The notes beneath the pieces are model-generated. The model saw only the letters and a list, made by a program, of their open reading frames with translations. It made no database searches and was not told the origin of the DNA. Below, piece after piece: positions 7,597 to 13,525 of a stretch of DNA of 13,525 bases (positions within the stretch are counted from its first letter, which is position 1; each line of letters starts with the position of its first letter). This DNA is from CAYRML01 sp964425485 (GTDB taxonomy: Bacteria > Bacillota > Dehalobacteriia > UBA4068), in NCBI GenBank assembly GCA_964425485.1, contig CAYRML010000039.1, positions 1 to 13,525 of the forward strand, in the 5' to 3' direction. Made by a program: the position numbers and the translations under genes.

Positions 7597-7605
7597 TCCC
7601 CTTTT
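7590..7605 (-). promoter_or_regulatory. Ribosome binding site that favours the second ATG of leuB
   Basis: On the minus strand the end of leuD reads AAAAGGGGAATGAGCATG. The purine run lies only about two bases from the first ATG (7596) but about seven bases from the second (7590), which is the normal spacing. This makes translation from 7590 more likely, with leuB starting just after the leuD TGA (7595-7593). Confidence 0.55.
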
Positions 7606-8093
7606 CTCAGCTGCTCTTTAGTATAAGGCACCAAGCCGCCGGCCGCGATCAATTCCTGCATAAAGGCGGGCAACGGCGTAATGCAGTAACTTTCTTTTTT
7701 GCTCAGATTTTTGATTATACCGGCTGCCATATCCACACGCAGCTTATCACCGTTGGCAATAGCCGCCGCGGCTTCTGCCGACTGGGCTATGGGTAAGCCG
7801 ATATTTAAGGCATTGCGAAAGAATATGCGGGCAAAATCAGCCGCGATGACACAAGAAACACCGGCAGCCTTGATGGCGAGAGGTGCATGCTCCCTGGATG
7901 AGCCACAGCCAAAATTCTTGCCTGCCACAATCATATCACCGGTCTGCACTTTGGAGGCGAAATCGGCGTCGATATCCTCCATACAATGAGCGGCCAGCAC
8001 TGCTGCCTCCGCCGTGGAAAGATAACGAGCCGGAATAATAGCGTCTGTGTCTACATTATCACCGTATTTATATACTTTTCCTTCTAAGATCAT
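7593..8093 (-). CDS. leuD: 3-isopropylmalate dehydratase small subunit
   Basis: LeuD pairs with LeuC to form isopropylmalate isomerase, which converts 2- to 3-isopropylmalate. The 166-residue length and motifs fit the short, archaeal/clostridial-type LeuD: YGDNVDTDAIIPARYL near the N-terminus, GKNFGCGSSREHAP (58-71) and FARIFFRNALNIGLP. The start lies 18 bases after the leuC stop, with a G-rich ribosome binding site, and the gene overlaps or abuts leuB, so the two are probably translationally coupled. Confidence 0.95.
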   Translation of the reverse strand: MILEGKVYKYGDNVDTDAIIPARYLSTAEAAVLAAHCMEDIDADFASKVQTGDMIVAGKNFGCGSSREHAPLAIKAAGVSCVIAADFARIFFRNALNIGLPIAQSAEAAAAIANGDKLRVDMAAGIIKNLSKKESYCITPLPAFMQELIAAGGLVPYTKEQLRKGE

Positions 8094-8111
8094 TTTCTCT
8101 ACCCCGCTTCC

Positions 8112-9374
8112 TTATAACTGCGCCGGATGGCAAATACGACCGCCGACGGCACTGGCCGCCGCAACTGCCGGCCCGCTGAGATAGACCTTGCTTTCCACAT
8201 GGCCCATGCGGCCGACAAAATTACGGTTGGTGGTTGAGATAGCCACTTCGCCGTCTGCTAGGATGCCGCAATGGCCTCCCAAGCAAGGGCCACAAGTGGG
8301 CATGGTGATGACGGCTCCGCTTTCGGCAAAGATCCTTAACAAGCCTTCATCCAAAGCCTGTTTATATACTTCCTGGGTGCCGGGAATAACCAGGCAGCGT
8401 ACATGTCTGGCTACCGAGCGCCCGGCCAGAACCTGCGCGGCTTGGCGCAGGTCTTCTATCCTGCCATTGGTACAGGAACCGATAACAGCCTGATCGATGG
8501 CGACGGAACCTAATTCATCCGCCCTTTTGACATTGGAAGGCAAATGCGGACAAGCCACCAAGAGTGGTAAAGCACTGAGGTCAACTTTATATTCAGCACT
8601 ATAACAGGCATCACTATCAGCTTCTTTTATATGATAATCACCTGCAGGTAATCTTTGGCTCAAATATTCTTTGGTCACGGCATCAACAGGGAAAATCGCA
8701 TTCTTAGCGCCGGCTTCTATGCCCATATTTGCTACGGTGCTGCGATCAGCGATATTAAGGGCGGATAGACCGTCACCCGTAAATTCCAAAGACTTATACA
8801 AGGCGCCGTCCACGCCCATTTGGCCAATCAGATACAGGATCAAATCCTTGCCACTAACCCAACGATGGAAGCAGCCCTCAAGCTGCACCCGGATGGCTTC
8901 CGGCACCTTGAACCAGGCGTATCCGGTGGCAAAGGCCATGCCAACATCCGTGGAGCCCATGCCGGTGGAAAAAGCACCAAAAGCGCCATAAGTGCAGGTA
9001 TGGGAGTCGGCACCGATAATCAGGTCACCGGGTTTGACCAATCCTTGTTCCGGCAGCAGAATATGCTCGATGCCGCCGCCTGTGATACCAAAATGATATT
9101 TTATATGCTGCGCTTTGGCGAAATCAGCCATCTTTTTTACCTGTATGGCCGATTTGATATCTTTGTTGGGAACAAAATGGTCGGCAACCAAAGCGATCTT
9201 TTCCTCATCAAAGACCTTCTCTACGCCCAATTTGTTGAATTCATCGATTGCAAGCGAGGCAGTGATATCATTGGCCAGCACGAGGTCAAGCCGGCAGGAT
9301 ATGATTTCCCCCGCCACCACTTGTTCTCTTTTGCTTTTAGCAGCCAGAATCTTTTGCGACATTGTCATGCCCAT
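8112..9374 (-). CDS. leuC: 3-isopropylmalate dehydratase large subunit
   Basis: LeuC is the aconitase-fold subunit carrying the [4Fe-4S] cluster of isopropylmalate isomerase. The three cluster cysteines are seen in GSCTNG (C301) and PTCGPC (C361, C364). Other family motifs are GADSHTCTYGAFGAFSTGMG (122-141) and TTNRNFVGRMGH. At 420 residues it is the shorter LeuC type that partners a separate ~165-residue LeuD, as found here. AAGGAGG upstream has good spacing to the first ATG (9374) rather than the second. It lies 19 bases after the leuA stop, inside the operon. The oxygen-labile cluster fits an anaerobe. Confidence 0.96.
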   Translation of the reverse strand: MGMTMSQKILAAKSKREQVVAGEIISCRLDLVLANDITASLAIDEFNKLGVEKVFDEEKIALVADHFVPNKDIKSAIQVKKMADFAKAQHIKYHFGITGGGIEHILLPEQGLVKPGDLIIGADSHTCTYGAFGAFSTGMGSTDVGMAFATGYAWFKVPEAIRVQLEGCFHRWVSGKDLILYLIGQMGVDGALYKSLEFTGDGLSALNIADRSTVANMGIEAGAKNAIFPVDAVTKEYLSQRLPAGDYHIKEADSDACYSAEYKVDLSALPLLVACPHLPSNVKRADELGSVAIDQAVIGSCTNGRIEDLRQAAQVLAGRSVARHVRCLVIPGTQEVYKQALDEGLLRIFAESGAVITMPTCGPCLGGHCGILADGEVAISTTNRNFVGRMGHVESKVYLSGPAVAAASAVGGRICHPAQL

Positions 9375-9393
9375 AATAAACTGCGCCTCCTTA

Positions 9394-10938
9394 TTAATTA
9401 GCTTCCGCTCTTACGATTTGCTCAATAGGTATATCAGCCAGTATTCTATTGATAGCATTGATATAGGCAAAAATGCTTGATTCTATGATATCGGGGCTGA
9501 TACCTCTGCCCAAATATATTTTATCACCATGTTTGACCCGAACAGTAACTTCGCCCAAGGCATCTTTGCCTTCGGTTATAGCTTTCAAGGAATATGATTG
9601 CAACGAGGTCAAAAGCCCGGTCAGACGGTCGATGGCATTATAGGCCGCATCAATGGGGCCGGGGCCGATTGCCGCTTCCTGCATATCCTGTCCTTCTCTT
9701 TTGATGCTGATATTTGCCGTGGAAGAGCCTCTGTTGCTGCTGATAATCTGATAATCCACCAGCTCTATATCACCGGACACCTGGGTCATGCTGCCCTCCA
9801 GTATGGCAATGATGTCGCGGTTAGTGACTTCCTTTTTGCGGTCCGCCAATTGCTTGAACTGCGCAAAAGTCTCGCGCAAAGATTCTTCATCCAAATGATA
9901 GCCCAGCTCTTTAGCTTTATCGGCAAAGGCATGGCTGCCGGACAATTTGCCAAGCACGATATCATCTACATTATAAAGACCGATGGATTCCGGCGTCATG
10001 ATCTCATAAGTGCGACGATCCATCTTGACGCCATGCTGGTGAATACCGGCCGCATGACGGAAAGCGTTTTCTCCCACCACAGCCTTATTCGGCTGCACAT
10101 AGACGCCACTGTAATTGCTGACCAGACGGCTGGTGCGATATATTTCATGTGTATTGATATGATGTTCCAGATCATAATAGTCCGGCCGGGTATTGATGGC
10201 CATGACCAATTCATCTAAAGCCGCGTTGCCGGCTCTTTCGCCCAAGCCATTGATCGTACATTCCACCTGGGTGGCTCCGGCTCCTACGGCAGCCAAGGTA
10301 TTGGCTACCGCCAAACCCAAATCATTGTGACAGTGTACAGCAATCTCCGCCTTGTCTATATTAGGCACGTTTTTGATAATTCCTCTGATCAAATCAGCAA
10401 ATTCATAAGGCATACCATATCCTACCGTATCGGGGATATTGACCACATTAGCGCCAGCTGCGATGACTTTTTGCAGCACCTGATACAAAAATTCCGGCTC
10501 GCTGCGGCTGGCATCCTCAGCGGAAAATTCTATATCCGGGCAAAGTTTTTTGCCCAGAGTGATGGCCGCTACGGCCTTTTCTATTACTTGTTCCCTGGTC
10601 ATTTTAAGTTTGTACTGCATATGCAGCTCTGATGTGGCGATGAAGATATTGAGGCGAGGCGCTTCGGCCTTTTTGACGGCCTCCCATCCTCTTTGAATAT
10701 CGGCGGCGGTGGAGCGGCAAAAAGCACAAACGGAAGCGCCTTTGACCACTTTAGCTACAGCCGAGACGGCTTCGAAATCGCCTTGAGAGGCAGCAGGAAA
10801 ACCCGCTTCTATCACATCAACGCCTAAAGCCATCAATTGTTTGGCTATATCTATTTTTTCCTTTCTATTAAGGCTGATACCTGGTGTTTGTTCTCCATCC
10901 CTCAATGTGGTATCAAAAAATTTGATTGTCCTTGTCAT
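9394..10938 (-). CDS. leuA: 2-isopropylmalate synthase
   Basis: LeuA condenses acetyl-CoA with 2-ketoisovalerate, the committed and leucine-inhibited step of leucine synthesis. Residues 1 to about 280 form the catalytic TIM barrel with DTTLRDGEQTPG (9-20), the metal-binding VHCHNDLGLA (201-210, H202 and H204) and NGLGERAGNAALDE (230-243). The C-terminal about 120 residues form the LeuA dimer/regulatory domain that binds leucine. The length of 514 matches the family. It is not a homocitrate or citramalate synthase by context, being first in leuACDB. AGGAGG eight bases upstream supports the start. The 5' leader carries a leucine-rich mini-ORF and a T-box. Confidence 0.95.
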   Translation of the reverse strand: MTRTIKFFDTTLRDGEQTPGISLNRKEKIDIAKQLMALGVDVIEAGFPAASQGDFEAVSAVAKVVKGASVCAFCRSTAADIQRGWEAVKKAEAPRLNIFIATSELHMQYKLKMTREQVIEKAVAAITLGKKLCPDIEFSAEDASRSEPEFLYQVLQKVIAAGANVVNIPDTVGYGMPYEFADLIRGIIKNVPNIDKAEIAVHCHNDLGLAVANTLAAVGAGATQVECTINGLGERAGNAALDELVMAINTRPDYYDLEHHINTHEIYRTSRLVSNYSGVYVQPNKAVVGENAFRHAAGIHQHGVKMDRRTYEIMTPESIGLYNVDDIVLGKLSGSHAFADKAKELGYHLDEESLRETFAQFKQLADRKKEVTNRDIIAILEGSMTQVSGDIELVDYQIISSNRGSSTANISIKREGQDMQEAAIGPGPIDAAYNAIDRLTGLLTSLQSYSLKAITEGKDALGEVTVRVKHGDKIYLGRGISPDIIESSIFAYINAINRILADIPIEQIVRAEAN

Positions 10939-10992
10939 TTATATATCCTCCTATTTTCTTATTAATACTCTTTAATACTCTGCTAAAGGTAT

Positions 10993-11022
10993 AAAAAAAA
11001 TCGCCCCTGCCATGCAGGGGCG
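10993..11022 (-). terminator. T-box attenuator terminator of the leu operon
   Basis: On the minus strand CGCCCCTGC (11022-11014), loop ATG, GCAGGGGCG (11010-11002) and then eight T (11000-10993) form a textbook intrinsic terminator between the T-box antiterminator and leuA. Its 5' arm (CCCCTG) is the same stretch that can pair with the CAGGG of the T-box, so the two structures are mutually exclusive. Confidence 0.92.
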
Positions 11023-11236
11023 AAGCAATGCCACACGGTGCCACCCTGTTTCAATACCGCATAAAGACTCGGTATCCTCGAAGCCGTAACGGGGCGAGCG
11101 TCTTTTTCTACTTTGCATACTTTGGGCGAGTTCAAAAAAGCGGTTCCGGAGCGAGTATCTTACCATTTGATGTACCGGCTTCACAGCGCACGCCGGCTCT
11201 CTGAACACCTGGGGGCAAAAGCTCTCCTTCATAACC
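10993..11236 (-). ncRNA. T-box riboswitch (tRNA-Leu responsive by specifier) controlling leuACDB
   Basis: The minus-strand leader folds as a T-box. The stem I base pairs GGTT (11236-11233) with AACC (11145-11142) and GGAG (11227-11224) with CTCC (11151-11148). The specifier loop then contains CTC (11155-11153) followed by a G, reading leucine. A 7-bp helix pairs 11220-11214 with 11164-11158. The distal part has the AGAGAG bulge and CCGGC (11196-11192)/GCCGG (11179-11175). After stem III comes the T-box core AGGGTGGCACCGTG (11047-11034) and the terminator. Uncharged tRNA-Leu would bind the specifier and the UGGN bulge, stabilise the antiterminator and allow leu transcription. The bulge reads UGGC, which is odd for Leu. 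Confidence 0.9.
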
Positions 11237-11244
11237 TTTGGTCA

Positions 11245-11340
11245 TTATGTGATTTGGCCCTCGCTAAGAGGGCATAATAGCAACAGGCCGCTTAGTCGAT
11301 CCTGTTTTTGGCACAATCGTTGTAGTTGTAGTAGTAACAT
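11245..11340 (-). CDS. Candidate leucine-rich leader peptide upstream of the leu T-box
   Basis: A 31-codon frame on the minus strand starts at ATG 11340-11338 and ends at TAA (11247-11245). It begins MLLLQLQRLC and later has four leucines in a row (residues 19-22). Eleven of 31 codons are leucine, including five CTA and two TTA. A strong AGGAGGG (11355-11349) lies eight bases upstream, and the promoter (11375-11403) puts the start of transcription only about 28 bases before the ATG, as in classical amino-acid attenuators. Its stop is eight bases before the base of T-box stem I. Two hairpins overlap its 3' half (11306-11282 and 11273-11257), neither followed by a T-run. Function as a ribosome-stalling leucine sensor is inference; composition and placement argue for translation. 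Confidence 0.62.
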   Translation of the reverse strand: MLLLQLQRLCQKQDRLSGLLLLCPLSEGQIT

Positions 11341-11374
11341 GGCTTTTGCCCTCCTTTTTCCAAAGTTATTATAT

Positions 11375-11403
11375 ATTCTATGACAAAAGGCAAATCTTGT
11401 CAA
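11375..11403 (-). promoter_or_regulatory. Promoter of the leuACDB operon
   Basis: On the minus strand TTGACA (11403-11398) and TAGAAT (11380-11375) are 17 bases apart, an almost consensus sigma-A promoter. Expected transcription start is near 11368, which would include the leucine-rich mini-ORF and the T-box in one leader of about 430 bases. Confidence 0.8.
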
Positions 11404-11566
11404 GAATTATTTTTAAAAAATATTTCATACATACTACATGATGCATCCGATGAAATTTACAGAATATACAAAATTGAAAATCATTTACTGTCTGCAAAAT
11501 AAAAAGCGCCTGTAACATAGCATATAATAGCTGCAATTTGTCAGAAAATGACTTATTCTTGGTGTA

Positions 11567-11593
11567 AAATAACAATAAATTTGATTGTTATTT
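11567..11593. promoter_or_regulatory. Operator-like perfect inverted repeat over the -35 of the aldehyde dehydrogenase promoter
   Basis: AAATAACAAT (11567-11576) and ATTGTTATTT (11584-11593) are exact inverted copies separated by seven bases. The right arm contains the -35 hexamer TTGTTA, so a protein bound here would block RNA polymerase. The half-sites point the opposite way to the usual Rex site (TTGT..ACAA), so I do not assign a regulator. Confidence 0.6.
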
Positions 11594-11613
11594 GGGACAA
11601 GAAGTGCTATAAT
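11585..11613 (+). promoter_or_regulatory. Promoter of the aldehyde dehydrogenase/acyltransferase unit
   Basis: TTGTTA (11585-11590) and TATAAT (11608-11613) are 17 bases apart, and a TG at 11605-11606 makes an extended -10. This predicts a strong promoter with a transcription start near 11620 and a leader of about 215 bases. Confidence 0.75.
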
Positions 11614-11836
11614 TATAAATGCGAAAATCATGCATAATTGCGGATAATTATAAGCTCGTGCTTATAGCTTATATATTGTGGGCAAAAATGCCTGCCTAAG
11701 GGCTATTTGTGTATTCCATATAATTATTCCTGTGCTGTTTTTTGCTGTTTATTGTTGCTAAAAGTGAGTAAGTTTTCACTTGCTTTTAAATAGCTTACAT
11801 TAAAATAATTATTAATTTAAAGGGGGATTTTTATTT

Positions 11837-13201
11837 ATGGACAACATTCAACAAGTCGCTCAATTGATTGAAAGGGCTAGAGCAGCTCAGGCTATCGTAG
11901 CTGAATTCTCTCAAGAGCAAATCGATGCCATGGTCAAAGCTATGGGGAAAATTATTTTTGATAATGCGGCCCAATTAGCTAAAGAAGCTGTCGAAGAAAC
12001 CGGTCTCGGTGTTTATGAACACAAAATCATGAAAAATGAAAAAGTTGCAGCTTTTTGGCAAGTTCTTAAAACAGAAAAAACCGTTGGCATTATTGGTGAA
12101 GACCCCAAAACCGGCCTTGTGAAAATTGCCAAACCTCTTGGCGTTCTCGGCTGCGTAAGCCCCACTACTAATCCAACCATGACTCCTATCGGCAATGGTA
12201 TGTTCGCAGTCAAAGGCGGCAACGCTTTGGTCGTAGCTCCCCATCCCAGAGCCAAAAAAGTCTCTTATAACACTGTTGAATTGATGAGAGAAGCTGTTGT
12301 TAAAGCTGGCGGCCCTGCTGATATCGTTCTCTGCATCGAAGAACCTTCCATCGAAGGCACTCAAGAATTGATGAAATCCGTTGACGTAATTATTGCTACC
12401 GGTGGTATGGGCATGGTTAAAGCCGCTTATTCCAGCGGTAAACCTGCTTTCGGCGTTGGCCAAGGCAATGTTCAATTAATCATCGACCGTGACTGGGATA
12501 ACTATCAGCTTGCTGCCGACCTCTCCGTCTTGAGCAGATCTTTCGACAACGGCGTTATCTGCGCTGGTGAACAGTGCATCATCATGCCGCAAGAAAAAGC
12601 TGATGCAATCAAAGCCGCTTATGTTGCTACAGGCGCTTACTTCGTAGAAGATCCTGCCGATTTGGTCAAATTGCGTGAAGGACTCTTCCCCGGCGGCGGC
12701 CCCATCAACAGAGATGTTGTTGGTCAATCGGTACAAACCATTGCTGGAATTTGTGGCCTTTCCGTTCCTGAAGGCACCAGAGTTATCATCGGCAAAGCTG
12801 AAGGCTTCGGCAGAAACGAAATGCTTTGCAGAGAAAAACTTTGTCCTGTTATGTCCTATATCACCTATGATAAATTCGAAGATGCCGTTAATATCGCGAA
12901 AACCAATCTTCTTTATGAAGGCGCCGGCCATACCGCAGTTATCTGGTCCAACAATAAAGAAAACGCCAAAATCGTCGGCGAAGCGCTGCCTGTGGGCCGC
13001 GTAGTTGTTAACCAACCCGGCATTGATGCAGCTGGCAGCTTGAACAATGGCCTGAACCTCACTCCTTCTCTTGGCTGCGGTTCTTGGGGCAACAACAGCA
13101 TCTCCGAAAACCTCTATATCCATCATATGATCAACGTAACTCGCGTTTCCTTTATCGATCCTTCCATCGTTGTGCCTACACCGGAAGAAATGTGGAAATA
13201 G
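11837..13201 (+). CDS. CoA-acylating aldehyde dehydrogenase, AdhE N-domain-like
   Basis: The 454-residue protein aligns by eye along its whole length with the aldehyde dehydrogenase half of AdhE: VEETGLGVYEHKIMKN, PTTNPTMTPIGNGMFAVKGG, PHPRAKK, ATGGMGMVKAAYSSGKPAFG (187-206), FDNGVICAGEQ with the catalytic cysteine C242, and LGCGSWGNNSISEN. It lacks the iron-dependent alcohol dehydrogenase half, so it should interconvert an aldehyde and its acyl-CoA with NAD(P)H, like EutE, SucD or sulfoacetaldehyde dehydrogenase; substrate is not evident. AGGGGG ten bases before ATG supports the start. Codons are biased (many GCT, GTT, AAC, ATC), suggesting high expression. It ends in TAG and is followed by a phosphate acyltransferase gene, so acyl-CoA is probably passed on to an acyl-phosphate. 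Confidence 0.88.
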   Translation: MDNIQQVAQLIERARAAQAIVAEFSQEQIDAMVKAMGKIIFDNAAQLAKEAVEETGLGVYEHKIMKNEKVAAFWQVLKTEKTVGIIGEDPKTGLVKIAKPLGVLGCVSPTTNPTMTPIGNGMFAVKGGNALVVAPHPRAKKVSYNTVELMREAVVKAGGPADIVLCIEEPSIEGTQELMKSVDVIIATGGMGMVKAAYSSGKPAFGVGQGNVQLIIDRDWDNYQLAADLSVLSRSFDNGVICAGEQCIIMPQEKADAIKAAYVATGAYFVEDPADLVKLREGLFPGGGPINRDVVGQSVQTIAGICGLSVPEGTRVIIGKAEGFGRNEMLCREKLCPVMSYITYDKFEDAVNIAKTNLLYEGAGHTAVIWSNNKENAKIVGEALPVGRVVVNQPGIDAAGSLNNGLNLTPSLGCGSWGNNSISENLYIHHMINVTRVSFIDPSIVVPTPEEMWK

Positions 13202-13230
13202 GTTTTTGGCTTAAAGAAAACTAGATAATA

Positions 13231-13277
13231 TAAAGTTAATGATTGTCCTACTATCAGTGGGACAATCATTAACTTTA
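13231..13277 (+). repeat. 22-bp intercistronic hairpin between the aldehyde dehydrogenase and acyltransferase genes
   Basis: Bases 13231-13252 pair with 13256-13277 over 22 positions with one G-T wobble and a three-base loop (ATC). It begins 30 bases after the TAG of the upstream gene and ends five bases before the AGGAG (13282-13286) of the next. It is not followed by a T-run in either direction, so it is not a standard terminator. A role in mRNA processing, stability or differential expression is possible. Confidence 0.9.
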
Positions 13278-13295
13278 AAAAAGGAGAATAAAATC

Positions 13296-13525
13296 ATGGT
13301 CTATACAAGTTTCGATCAATTAGTAGAAAGAGTTAAAGGTTTTGAAAAAGCTAAAAGACTGGCTGTAGCAGCTGCTCATGATGAACATGCCCTGGAAGCT
13401 GTCGTGCAAGCCACTAAAGAGGGCGTTATCGAACCTGTGCTGGTCGGCGATGTTGCAAAAATCAAAGAAATTCTCGCCAAATTGGGCGCTTCTGTTCCCG
13501 AAGAAAATCTTTATGAAGCAGCAGA
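13296..13525 (+). CDS. Phosphate acetyl/butyryltransferase family protein, 3' end outside the window
   Basis: From ATG 13296 (AGGAG nine bases upstream) 76 codons are open to the window end. The N-terminus reads SFDQLVERVKG then KRLAVAAAHDEHALEAVVQA and GVIEPVLVGDVAKIKEIL, the standard opening of the phosphotransbutyrylase/phosphotransacetylase family. These enzymes swap CoA for phosphate on an acyl group (acyl-CoA + Pi to acyl-phosphate + CoA). The Ptb-type subgroup fits best by start and style, but acyl preference cannot be judged from 76 residues. Its place right after a CoA-acylating aldehyde dehydrogenase suggests a shared pathway, and an acyl (butyrate or acetate) kinase gene may follow outside the window. 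The missing C-terminus prevents checking the active site. Confidence 0.87.
   Translation, partial: MVYTSFDQLVERVKGFEKAKRLAVAAAHDEHALEAVVQATKEGVIEPVLVGDVAKIKEILAKLGASVPEENLYEAA

Larger units (their letters stand above)
11404..11836. other. Intergenic region and long 5' UTR upstream of the aldehyde dehydrogenase gene
   Basis: Bases 11404-11560 are AT-rich with nothing I can assign. From 11567 come an operator-like dyad and the promoter of the aldehyde dehydrogenase gene (11585-11613). The remaining about 215 bases form an untranslated leader with small hairpins: ATAATT/AATTAT around 11634-11651, TATAAGC-TCGT-GCTTATA (11649-11666), GGCA/TGCC near 11682-11693 and AAGTGA/TCACTT near 11760-11780. 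I do not recognise a known riboswitch and see no intrinsic terminator in it. Confidence 0.55.

Noticed and set aside
10972..11232. 86-codon minus-strand ORF upstream of leuA
   Set aside because: It runs through the T-box stem I, core and terminator; its reading frame is a by-product of the structured RNA. GGAG near its ATG is the stem I pairing strand.
11378..11575. 65-codon minus-strand ORF across the leu promoter
   Set aside because: Overlaps the near-consensus promoter, has no ribosome binding site and no recognisable protein character.
11567..11593. Rex (NADH-sensing) operator
   Set aside because: Rex sites have TTGT on the left and ACAA on the right; this dyad has the half-sites in the opposite order.
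13231..13277. Intrinsic terminator after the aldehyde dehydrogenase
   Set aside because: The hairpin is followed by an A-rich stretch and a ribosome binding site, not a T-run, on the plus strand; on the minus strand no convincing T-tract follows either.

Overview
The window reads as low-to-moderate GC chromosomal DNA from an anaerobic member of the Firmicutes/Bacillota. The pointers are a T-box leader on a biosynthetic operon, strong AGGAGG-type ribosome binding sites, a reverse-type rubrerythrin, and a CoA-acylating aldehyde dehydrogenase next to a phosphotransbutyrylase-family gene. Negativicutes or a neighbouring clostridial group is plausible, but this is inference. I see no insertion sequence, tRNA, rRNA, CRISPR array or phage gene.

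Layout. (1) 1-481, minus: 5' part of a TetR-family regulator cut by the window edge, followed by a 447-base AT-rich intergenic region. (2) 929-4273, plus: one long reading frame for a membrane Cache-PAS-(degenerate GGDEF)-GGDEF-EAL cyclic-di-GMP protein, interrupted by a single in-frame TAG at 2249-2251 that is directly followed by ATG. A bidirectional terminator at 4286-4318 separates it from (3) a reverse rubrerythrin (4350-4892, minus). (4) 5083-6477, plus: a MATE-family multidrug/Na+ antiporter whose promoter is followed by two tandem 16-bp repeats. It is convergent with the leucine operon across a long dyad terminator at 6465-6515.

(5) 6526-10938, minus: a complete leuACDB operon (transcribed leuA-leuC-leuD-leuB) that converts 2-ketoisovalerate plus acetyl-CoA to 2-ketoisocaproate. 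Its approximately 430-base leader (about 10939-11368) has a near-consensus promoter, then a short ORF for a 31-residue leucine-rich peptide (11 Leu codons) with a strong ribosome binding site. Eight bases after its stop begins a full T-box riboswitch with a CUC (Leu) specifier and an intrinsic terminator. The apparent combination of a leader peptide with a T-box is the most unusual feature of the window. (6) 11837-13201, plus: a stand-alone aldehyde dehydrogenase related to the N-terminal half of AdhE, with a long 5' UTR and an operator-like dyad on its promoter. A phosphate acyl/butyryltransferase-family gene (13296 to the window end) follows across a 22-bp intercistronic hairpin. Together they would turn an aldehyde into an acyl-CoA and then an acyl-phosphate, a route that can yield ATP if a kinase lies downstream.

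How they relate: the leucine operon and the fermentation pair diverge from the 11.38-11.58 kb region, each with its own promoter. The signalling, oxygen-defence and efflux genes look like independent single-gene units, each with its own promoter or terminator.
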